From Candidatus Halobeggiatoa sp. HSG11 (GTDB lineage: Bacteria; Pseudomonadota; Gammaproteobacteria; Beggiatoales; Beggiatoaceae): a DNA stretch of 36,532 bases. Shown piece by piece: positions 1 through 7,090 of the stretch; positions within the stretch are counted from its first letter, which is position 1; every line of letters starts with the position of its first letter. The notes below the pieces were generated by a model. That model did no database searches. It was not told the DNA's origin and saw nothing but the letters and a program-made list of their open reading frames with translations. The position numbers and the translations under genes were made by a program. The stretch spans positions 1 through 36,532 of the forward strand of contig JAUCGL010000032.1 of assembly GCA_030378105.1 (NCBI GenBank). The letters are read 5' to 3'.

Positions 1-86
1 AATTGGTGAATGAAAAATGGTTAATTATTAATGATTTTGACTTTCATTAACAATTAATTATTCACAGTTAACCATTCACAATTAAA
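1..86. repeat. AT-rich imperfect inverted repeat
   Basis: The outer ends (AATTGGTGAATG and CATTCACAATT) are nearly complementary, and the inside contains further complementary stretches around ATTAATGA/TCATTAA. It looks like a degraded palindromic element. It lies at the window edge, so its true extent is unknown. Confidence 0.35.
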
Positions 87-322
87 TATACATATCAATT
101 AGTTATAATTTATCCCGAACACCTATGAGGATATTCCTACTGTTGATTGATAATATTGAATTTACTATAATTATCTATCATTTTAAGTACCTAACTAACC
201 AGCATTCTAAACTATGCTAACTAAAAAAGTCAAGGATACTGGTGAAACTTAGCATTATAAAAATATATAAATAAACTAAATTAATAACAAAAGTTAAACT
301 TAAATTGCGTTCTTCAAAAATT

Positions 323-410
323 GGGTAGTTCTAAATAAAGTAGTGATAGTTTCAAAAAAACTGTTAGATTTTAAAGGTCTAACAGGCTTAACACTACACA
401 TTGCAGGATT
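323..410. repeat. MITE-like element family F, copy 1
   Basis: Matches the reverse complement of 10392-10483 along most of its length: both begin GGGTAGT-CT, carry AGTAGTG, then CAAAAAAACT, and end TTAACACTACA-ATTGCAGGA. This copy has lost the outermost bases of its right terminal repeat. Found by direct comparison within the window. Confidence 0.6.
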
Positions 411-497
411 GTAAAATTTCAATCAATTGTTAAATTTGCCCAATGAGGCTTTGCTTAATAAGGAACGTGCATGAAACAAGTTCCACAATATTGAATA

Positions 498-531
498 AGA
501 CCTGATCAGGTTTCCAAAACCTGTCAAGTCT
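498..531. repeat. Degenerate palindrome near a gene 3' end
   Basis: Hairpin with arms AGACCTGATCAGGTTT and AAACCTGTCAAGTCT. It resembles a decayed version of the perfect palindrome at 24331-24363 and lies about 70 bp beyond the stop codon of the minus-strand gene ending at 599, so it may act as that gene's terminator, though no clear T-tract follows. Confidence 0.4.
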
Positions 532-598
532 AGTTGTCGATTTTATGCCGATTCCTTATCAATTAAGATAATATATGAACTTGCATAACTTCAGTTCC

Positions 599-3500
599 TT
601 ATTTAGTTGGCTTCTTAGGCTGACATTCTGGTACTTTTTCAATTATTAAAACTGTACTGGACTCAACAATTTTTAAACAAGATTCAGCGACATCAGCCGG
701 AATAATATAATATTTACCGGGTTTATCTGGAAATTTAGCACTAAATGTCATGCCAACCTCAGCTTTAGGTAATTCTTTACAATATTCAACCTTTTCAAAT
801 ATTGCGGTACAAGTTTTAGCCTGATCTACAACTAGATTTGTTGAACTATCAGTACCATCACAACCATCTTGCCAACCAGTAAATATTGAATTTTCATCTG
901 GAGTAGCAGTTAGCATTATTTCAGTTCCATCAACATAATTACTGCTGCAATTGACTCCACAATCAATTTTATCAGCAACTATTTGCCCATTTCCATCACC
1001 AATTTTATTTACTTTTAACGGAAATTTAGCTTTAAAATTGGCTGTACAAGTTTTCGCTGTATTCATAGTTACAGTTATCACCGGATTATTACCGTTACAA
1101 TCTTGGGTCCAACCAATAAAAACTGAATTAGAATCGGGAGTTGCAATTAATTTCACCGATTTATTAATAGCATAAGACTCATTACAGTCCATTCCACAGT
1201 TAATATCCGCTACAACATTTTTTATCAATCCATTTCCGTTACCTGATTTAGTTACAGTCAAAGGGATTTTTACAGTAAATTTTGCGGTACAAGTTTTATC
1301 AGCATCCATAATCACAGTTGTTGAAGGATTATTATTAGCCGGCTTGATTACAACTGGTTTAGCATTATTTTCATCATTTCCAAATCCCCAAAAGTCTTTA
1401 AATTTACCTATAACAGTTTTATCTGATGATTGATTTTTCTGTGTATTTGTAGATTTATTTTTAATACAATCACCTTGCCAGCCAGAGAAAGTAGAGTTTT
1501 TATCTGGGGTAGCAATTAACGTAACAGTTGAACCATTATTATAAATTTCATTGCAATCCGTTCCACAATTAACACCCTGCGTGGTACTGTGAACTTTACC
1601 GTTACCAATTTTACCAATATTCAACTGAAAGCGTTTATCAAATATAGCAGTACAATTTTTATTAGCATCTATGGTTATGGTAGCGTTTTTATTGCCTTCG
1701 CAATCACCTTGCCAACCAGAGAAAGTAGAGTTTTTATCTGGGGTAGCAATTAACGTAACTGTTGAACCATTATTATAAATCTCTTTACAATCTGTTCCAC
1801 AATTAATACCCGGTATGGTACTGTGAACTTTACCGTTACCAATTTTACCAATATTCAATTGAAAGCGTTTATCAAATATAGCAGTACAGTTTTTATTAGC
1901 ATCTATGGTTATGGTTGCATTTTTATTGCCTTTACAGTCACCTTGCCAACCAGTGAAAGTAGAGTTTTTATCTGGGGTAGCAATTAACGTAACAGTTGAA
2001 CCATTATTATAAATCTCTTTACAATCCGTTCCACAATTAACACCAGGTGTAGTGCTGTGAACTTTACCGTTACCTATTTTACCAACATTCAACTGAAAGC
2101 GTTTATCAAATATTGCGGTACAGTTTTTATTAGCATCTATAGTTATGGTAGCGTTTTTATTGCCTTCACAATCACCTTGCCAGCCACCGAAAGTTGAGCT
2201 TTTATCAGGAGTAGCAATTAACGTAACAGTTGAACCATTATTATAAATTTCATTGCAATCCGTTCCACAATTAACACCCTGCGTGGTACTGTGAACTTTA
2301 CCGTTACCAATTTTACCAATATTCAACTGAAAGCGTTTATCAAATATAGCAGTACAGTTTTTATTAGCATCTATGGTTATGGTAGCGTTTTTATTGCCTT
2401 TACAGTCACCTTGCCAACCAGTGAAAGTAGAGTTTTTATCTGGGGTAGCAATTAACGTAATAGTTGAACCATTATTATAAATCTCTTTACAATCCGTTCC
2501 ACAATTAACACCAGGTGTAGTGCTGTGAACTTTACCGTTACCTATTTTACCAACATTCAACTGAAAGCGTTTATCAAATATTGCGGTACAGTTTTTATTT
2601 TTATCCATAATAACAACAATATTATTATCTCCACGACAATCACCTTGCCAATTCACGAAAGTAGAACCAACTTCTGGAGTAACAATTAACGTAACATCTG
2701 TACCATGAATATAGTCTTCTTTACAATCCAGATTGCAATCAATTCCCTCTGGAATGCTATTTATCTGTCCATGACCTTTTTTATTGACCTTTAATTGAAA
2801 CAGATTTTCAAATATTGCAATACAATTTTTATCAGCATTCATAGTTATAGTTGCATTTTCATTACCATAACAATCATCCTGCCAACCTATGAAAGTAGAG
2901 TTATTATTTGGAATAGCAATTAAAGTAACGCTGGAACCATTATCATAAAACTCATCACAATCTACTCCACAATTCACGCCCGGAATAGTGCTATGAACTT
3001 TACCATTACCAACTTTATCAATTGTTAATTGAGGTCGCTTTTCAAATATAGCAGTACAGTTTTTATTTGCATCCATTGTTACAATTATATTGTTATTTCC
3101 ACGACAATCACCTTGCCAGTTCACGAAAGTAGAACCAACTTCTGGAGTTACAATTAAAGTAACATCTGTGCCATCAGTATAACTTTCTTTACAATCTGTA
3201 TTACAATCAATCCCATCTGGAATACTGTTTACCTGTCCATGACCTTTCTTATTAACTGTTAATTCAAAATCAGAAGGCCCTCTTGCATCTGTCAACAAAA
3301 TATTGTCAAAATACGCATCACCAGCAATTCCACGAGCATATAAATAATCCTCTAACATTAATACAAAATCAGGAAAATCAGTTGCTGATAAATCAACTTT
3401 GTAATGATTCCACTTACCGTTATCTTTCAAAAACTTGTATTGGTCACCTCTATAAATAGAATAACTCTTTTTTGTACCACCTATCCATCTATGATTTGAA

Positions 3501-3856
3501 GGACCTGGTCCCGGATCAGTATTTCTGCTATAACCAATATAACCACCGTTACCCTCTCGACTTTTACGCACTGGCATACCGAGATAGTCAAATTCCAGTA
3601 TATAAGGTTTGTTAATCGGAAGATTGCTGATAATCGTTTTGGTGTAAATATCACCTTCAATAACTTTTTTGGTAAATGTAACCACCTTACCATGTCCACT
3701 ATTAAGCGGATCGTTTACAACTTTTGCAGTTGGAACAGAACCATTTTTTCCAGTCCAATTGTTTAAACCTGTTTCAAAATCATCAATAAACAGTGTTTCA
3801 GCATGAGAAAATGTGGCCCATAAAAATATGCTAATAGCTATACATAACTTATTCAT
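599..3856 (-). CDS. Secreted protein with ten InlB-like B-repeats
   Basis: 1085 residues. An N-terminal signal peptide (hydrophobic stretch about 4-17, likely cut after SHA-19) predicts export. Residues 20-196 form a domain that looks like a beta-sandwich or jelly roll, opening with DDFETGLNNW. Ten repeats of about 78 residues follow from residue 197, each with the pattern G-x-NCG-x-DC, then VTLIATP, STF-x-GWQGDC and CTAIF. This is the signature of the divergent InlB B-repeat (Flg_new_2-type) family; the conserved cysteines suggest a disulfide in each repeat. Repeat 8 (from residue 743) carries an insert of about 45 residues. A 55-residue cysteine-containing tail ends in PKKPTK; no LPXTG or PEP-CTERM anchor is visible. 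The start has a Shine-Dalgarno-like AGGA eight bases upstream. Such repeats act as spacer stalks in adhesins of other bacteria; the ligand here is unknown. Repeats 4-8 are almost identical in DNA. Confidence 0.85.
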   Translation of the reverse strand: MNKLCIAISIFLWATFSHAETLFIDDFETGLNNWTGKNGSVPTAKVVNDPLNSGHGKVVTFTKKVIEGDIYTKTIISNLPINKPYILEFDYLGMPVRKSREGNGGYIGYSRNTDPGPGPSNHRWIGGTKKSYSIYRGDQYKFLKDNGKWNHYKVDLSATDFPDFVLMLEDYLYARGIAGDAYFDNILLTDARGPSDFELTVNKKGHGQVNSIPDGIDCNTDCKESYTDGTDVTLIVTPEVGSTFVNWQGDCRGNNNIIVTMDANKNCTAIFEKRPQLTIDKVGNGKVHSTIPGVNCGVDCDEFYDNGSSVTLIAIPNNNSTFIGWQDDCYGNENATITMNADKNCIAIFENLFQLKVNKKGHGQINSIPEGIDCNLDCKEDYIHGTDVTLIVTPEVGSTFVNWQGDCRGDNNIVVIMDKNKNCTAIFDKRFQLNVGKIGNGKVHSTTPGVNCGTDCKEIYNNGSTITLIATPDKNSTFTGWQGDCKGNKNATITIDANKNCTAIFDKRFQLNIGKIGNGKVHSTTQGVNCGTDCNEIYNNGSTVTLIATPDKSSTFGGWQGDCEGNKNATITIDANKNCTAIFDKRFQLNVGKIGNGKVHSTTPGVNCGTDCKEIYNNGSTVTLIATPDKNSTFTGWQGDCKGNKNATITIDANKNCTAIFDKRFQLNIGKIGNGKVHSTIPGINCGTDCKEIYNNGSTVTLIATPDKNSTFSGWQGDCEGNKNATITIDANKNCTAIFDKRFQLNIGKIGNGKVHSTTQGVNCGTDCNEIYNNGSTVTLIATPDKNSTFSGWQGDCIKNKSTNTQKNQSSDKTVIGKFKDFWGFGNDENNAKPVVIKPANNNPSTTVIMDADKTCTAKFTVKIPLTVTKSGNGNGLIKNVVADINCGMDCNESYAINKSVKLIATPDSNSVFIGWTQDCNGNNPVITVTMNTAKTCTANFKAKFPLKVNKIGDGNGQIVADKIDCGVNCSSNYVDGTEIMLTATPDENSIFTGWQDGCDGTDSSTNLVVDQAKTCTAIFEKVEYCKELPKAEVGMTFSAKFPDKPGKYYIIPADVAESCLKIVESSTVLIIEKVPECQPKKPTK
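1450..2566 (-). repeat. Near-identical 234-bp tandem repeats in a coding region
   Basis: Encodes repeats 4 to 8 of the secreted protein. The period is 234 bp (78 codons). Two higher-order copies can be seen: the block around 1571 recurs at 2273 (offset 702, three units) and the block around 2039 recurs at 2507 (offset 468, two units). This patchwork suggests unequal crossing-over or gene conversion. Confidence 0.85.
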
Positions 3857-3879
3857 AAATATTTCCTGTTTAAATATAT

Positions 3880-3972
3880 TATAGTTTTTCAGATAAATAA
3901 TTTCACTTAAAACCTATGAGGTTTCCAAAACCTCGCAGGTTTCACACGAATGTATTTTTCTGAACGTCTATA
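3880..3972. repeat. MITE-like element family A, copy 1
   Basis: A 93-bp element with imperfect terminal inverted repeats (TATAGTTTTTCAGATAAAT at one end; TATAGACGTTCAGAAAAAT read inward from the other) around a central hairpin GAGGTTT-CC-AAAACCTC. It sits just upstream of the start of the secreted-repeat gene (3856), inside its likely promoter or leader region. Confidence 0.8.
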
Positions 3973-4030
3973 TTTGATTATTTAAAGTGTTAACTTGATA
4001 GTCATAATAAAACTCCATCCAGTAATCTTA

Positions 4031-4083
4031 TATTATAGTTACATTCCCATAAAAATACATCATAAAAATAAATTAATATATAG
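4031..4083. mobile_element. Solo end of an IS630-type element
   Basis: This stretch closely matches the reverse complement of 5101-5157, the transposase-start end of the IS630 element at 4201-5155: ATTATAGT-ACATTC, then a shared ATAAAAA-ACATCATAAAAA block. It is a fragment of a second, related copy with nothing else of the element beside it. Confidence 0.6.
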
Positions 4084-4124
4084 GGGGCAGAAAAGCTCTC
4101 ACTTATCCGCTTTCTGAACCGTCA

Positions 4125-4203
4125 ATGCTATTTGCCAAGGGCAACCATAAAGGATTGTCCCTACATTATAATAATGATTTGTAGGGGTAATCTCTTGTGG
4201 TTA
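4125..4203. repeat. MITE-like element family E, truncated copy 3
   Basis: Matches the first two thirds of E1 (11726-11840), including GGGCAACCATAAAGGATTG and GTAGGGGTAAT-TCTTGTGGTTA. The match stops exactly where the IS630 terminal repeat begins (4201). The missing third does not appear on the other side of the IS630 element, so this is not a clean insertion of one into the other. Confidence 0.65.
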
Positions 4204-5155
4204 TAGTAACATTCCTATATTTTCACACCATTAAAATTAATTATATTTTGAAAAATAAAATCTATTGTTTCGATAAGTGAATCAAATTTATGACGAAATT
4301 GCTTAATATAACGTTATAACTGAATCCTATTTGTGTTCAATTGGATTGAGTTCTGGTGAATATGCAGCATAACAATCAATAAATAACATCCAGCTTCTCC
4401 AATCAGAGATTCGGTTTCAATTGACTTGTGGAAAGAAGCATTATCCATAATAATTATTTGTCCTGATATAAATAGCTGGTAATAAACATTCTTCAAGATA
4501 AACAGCAAAATAAATCAGCATTCATAGTACCTTCATACATTGCGTGGAGCAATAATTGTATGCCCATTCAATGCTGCAACTATATTAATATTTTTTTCAC
4601 GTTTTCTCTTGCAACACCCGAATACTTTTTCTCCTTGTAGGAGCCCAACCATAATCTCGAATAATAGATAAGGCTTAATACCAGATTCATCAAGATATAT
4701 ACATTCATTTTTATCAACTAAATCAAATTTTTGATTGTATTTTTCTACTTCAAGTTCATCTTGTTCCTTATAACGAAATGTTTTTTTGCAGCTAATGCCA
4801 AGTTTGGCTAGTGCTTCACGTAATCGCTGATTGCGTCACATCAAATGTTTGTGCATATTCATGTTGAAACCAGTCTGGATGTTCCGATACTTGTTTCTTC
4901 AAAGTTGCCAAATTTATCTTTGTTGGTTGTTTACCCAAAATTGGTTTGGGGAAAAATCCCCCTGTTTCTTTAAATCTTTTCACCCATTCTTTCATTGTGT
5001 TGTACTGTATATCGAATATTGTAGCTTGCACTTCTCATACTATTTTTTTCTTCAATAACGAAATCTATTGCACGTTTTCTGAAATCTATATTATAACCCA
5101 TATATTTACCTATAATTTGTTTTTATGATGTGTTTTTATAAGAATGTTACTATAA
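4201..5155 (-). mobile_element. Degenerate IS630-family insertion sequence
   Basis: The element is bounded by perfect 14-bp inverted repeats, TTATAGTAACATTC at 4201-4214 and GAATGTTACTATAA at 5142-5155. They contain TA dinucleotides, in keeping with the TA target of the IS630/Tc1-mariner group. The only gene inside is a broken transposase. Confidence 0.75.
4217..5101 (-). pseudogene. IS630-family transposase, frameshifted
   Basis: Read on the minus strand from ATG 5101: MGYNIDFRKRAIDFVIEE, a frameshift near 5030, then a helix-turn-helix segment (YNTMKEWVKRFKETG; about 4816-5031). In other frames follow YLDESG (first catalytic Asp, about 4690), IIMDNASFHKS (second Asp, about 4440) and YSPELNPIEH (Glu, about 4340). 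These are the DDE motifs of IS630 transposases. Several frameshifts and stops break it, so it is not expected to be active. The intact terminal repeats could still be moved by a relative elsewhere in the genome. Confidence 0.8.
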
Positions 5156-5311
5156 TAGAGAAATGTTTGAGAACTTGGGAGACCCTGTATGTCCCTTTTG
5201 GTTGTCATTTTGGTATATAGTTATTGAGTCACGTACAGAGAAACCTTGACACAGATATAAGCTAGAACCTAATATGCCAACTAAAAAGGTAAGTTTACCC
5301 AACCATATAAG
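5156..5311. other. Intergenic stretch, nothing recognised
   Basis: Short spacer between the IS630 end and the E2 element. A minus-strand open frame crosses it and E2, but its first half is simply the E2 repeat translated and it matches no family I know, so it is not called as a gene. Confidence 0.4.
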
Positions 5312-5425
5312 CACTGCCATTAAGTTAAGGATATTGATTGGGGTAACCACAATAAATAACCCCTACAAATCATCATTTAACGTAGGGACAATCCTTTATG
5401 GTTGCCCTTAACGCAAATGGCAGTG
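5312..5425. repeat. MITE-like element family E, copy 2
   Basis: A 114-bp element with terminal repeats CACTGCCATT and AATGGCAGTG, in the opposite orientation to E1 (11726-11840) and nearly identical to it. The interior folds on itself (GTAGGGACAA near TTGCCCTTA). It ends 34 bp beyond the stop codon of the minus-strand gene at 5459, where its hairpins could serve as a terminator. No matching flanking direct repeat was found. Confidence 0.8.
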
Positions 5426-5458
5426 ACCCCTACCCTGCTTATAGTGAAAATATCTAAT

Positions 5459-6757
5459 TCATTCCCCCTGTAACATCTTGCCAGTTCCCCATGCCAAAGC
5501 ATAATTATGAATATCTTGTACCCATTCGGTCAATGGTTGCGGAATCCAATCCAACGGGTGCATTGGAATTGTTCCGGTACGTCCTTCAGAATCCTCTAAC
5601 TCACAATATGGAGTATGCAAAGGAGCTGCTGACCAAGCCCTAAGCGGATTGCGTACCACTGGAATACCAGCAACACTTGCCATCGCAATTGCTTCCACAG
5701 TATTTAAATACTTTGATTTACCATGCCTTATCTCAATATCCGCAGTTGTAGTCGGGTCTAAAATAAAAGCATCAATGCCACTTGGGCCGGGAGTTACAAT
5801 TAAATAATCTGGATGAGTTTCAGTTACTTCCTTACACACAAAACCACTCGGATGACTATGCCGACGTGACAAACGTGGCTCAATCCAAATACTGAGTTCA
5901 ACATCAGCTTTATACAAACGTACCTCACCACCTAAAAACAACGCTCCAGTTGGATCATCATGCCATACCCAACCTAAATTTTTAAAAGTTGCCAATAGTT
6001 TAACTCCACACCAACGCTGATATAAATAAGGAGTATCCGCAATTTCTACAGTTCCATGTAATAAATTATGTAAAAAACCGGGTAAATATTCTTTTGGTTG
6101 AATTAATTGTTGAGCAAATCGCCTTAAACGTAGCCATGCTTCCGAATGTGGATAAGGATTTGGCAAATGTGCAGAAGGTACTAATCGCATTCGCACAATA
6201 CGTAATAAGGTTGCTTTAGCATGTTCTAGTTTATTTTGAGCTTCATTTAATCGTGAACGCATATTAAGCAAAGTTGCACGGTCATTTTGAGCATAGCTTG
6301 ATTGGCCTTGTTGAGTTAATAAAGAATCATCAATATATTTTATAGTTCTGGTATATACTTTTTCTAAAGCCATCTGCTGTAAATTTAATAAGTGCATTAA
6401 CCAGCGTAATGGTAAAATATTAGTTTCTGATGTTGGTAAAAAATTAACCCAACGAGATGGTAATAAACGTTTAGCTGAATCTAATTGATAGTCACTTGCT
6501 CGACGTGAAAACACGGCTCCTTTTGGTGAAGGCGTGTAACTTATCATAACTTTATGAGTAGAGTCTGTTGTTTGTAATTCACTTACTAATTGAGGTATTA
6601 ATGCGGTTAAAAATTCTATAGATTTTAATAAAGCAGTTGTACTTGCTACAGTTCCCATATCGGTAGAAACTTGTTGAGTAGCATGTAAACCGGGCAATAA
6701 TAATTCTGAGGAAAATGTTTTTAAATCATCAACTAACTGTTGGATAAATGGATTCAT
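5459..6757 (-). CDS. Hypothetical protein, possibly DUF2357/PD-(D/E)XK related
   Basis: 432 residues, no signal peptide or membrane segment. The N-terminal half is helical and contains a charged, probably coiled segment around 165-195 (LLNMRSRLNEAQNKLEHAK). The region around 240-260 (DTPYLYQRWCGVKLL) resembles the Y-x-x-W-C segment of DUF2357-type proteins. Residues about 315-355 read PDYLIV...DAFILDPTT...GKSKYLNT, which fits the order of a PD-(D/E)XK nuclease core, except that the usual D/E-x-K after the second strand reads DPTT. The fold assignment is an inference from motif order only. DUF2357 proteins usually pair with an McrB-like GTPase; none is present here. An AAGG Shine-Dalgarno precedes the ATG by about nine bases. 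Confidence 0.55.
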   Translation of the reverse strand: MNPFIQQLVDDLKTFSSELLLPGLHATQQVSTDMGTVASTTALLKSIEFLTALIPQLVSELQTTDSTHKVMISYTPSPKGAVFSRRASDYQLDSAKRLLPSRWVNFLPTSETNILPLRWLMHLLNLQQMALEKVYTRTIKYIDDSLLTQQGQSSYAQNDRATLLNMRSRLNEAQNKLEHAKATLLRIVRMRLVPSAHLPNPYPHSEAWLRLRRFAQQLIQPKEYLPGFLHNLLHGTVEIADTPYLYQRWCGVKLLATFKNLGWVWHDDPTGALFLGGEVRLYKADVELSIWIEPRLSRRHSHPSGFVCKEVTETHPDYLIVTPGPSGIDAFILDPTTTADIEIRHGKSKYLNTVEAIAMASVAGIPVVRNPLRAWSAAPLHTPYCELEDSEGRTGTIPMHPLDWIPQPLTEWVQDIHNYALAWGTGKMLQGE

Positions 6758-7004
6758 AAATAATGCCTTAATTAATTGTTAAGTTTTATGCCATTCTACA
6801 CTAGTGTTTGGATTTATAGAAATTCTTAATTAATTTTAATGATTGTTCGAGATTGCTGTGATCATCGTTGCAATCCGTTGGTATTAAAGTTGGAAGGATG
6901 TTTAAGATATTGGTAGCATTAGCTAAATTATTGGGGTAGCCAAGCTTATTTAGAACAATTAATATTGAAGGAATAAAATTAATAAAAATATTTTTTCATC
7001 AGAA
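6758..7004. other. Intergenic region, nothing firm
   Basis: Upstream region of the minus-strand gene starting at 6757. AT-rich, no gene. A weak imperfect palindrome (GATTGCTGTGATC / GTTGCAATC) occurs around 6851-6876. No promoter could be assigned with confidence. Confidence 0.4.
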
Positions 7005-7041
7005 TTAAAAAACGCCGAAATACGATTCGTATCCCGGCGTT
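7005..7041 (-). terminator. Rho-independent terminator
   Basis: On the minus strand a 14-bp stem (AACGCCG, two G-T pairs, ATACG) closes a three-base AAT loop and is followed by a run of T. It stands 50 bp after the stop codon of the acidic repeat protein (7091), exactly where its terminator is expected. It is the clearest canonical terminator in the window. Confidence 0.85.
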
Positions 7042-7090
7042 CCTAAAAGTTCAAGTATTCTTAATAATAATTATCGAATTATCATCAATA

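Larger units (their letters stand above)
87..598. other. Intergenic region with short repeats, no gene
   Basis: AT-rich sequence with stop codons in all frames and no supportable gene. It holds an F-family element (323-410), a degenerate palindrome (498-531) that could end transcription of the minus-strand gene that stops at 599, and a 16-bp motif (about 461-476, AGGAACGTGCAT core) that recurs inverted near 18504-18519. Confidence 0.5.

Noticed and set aside
599-3856. Regular 234-bp repeats considered as a CRISPR-like array
   Set aside because: The unit is fully coding, there are no unique spacers, and the translation gives a known protein repeat.
5150-5350. 66-codon minus-strand frame with a hydrophobic stretch
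   Set aside because: It begins inside repeat E2 and crosses the IS630 border; the sequence matches no family and the hydrophobicity comes from AT-rich repeat DNA.
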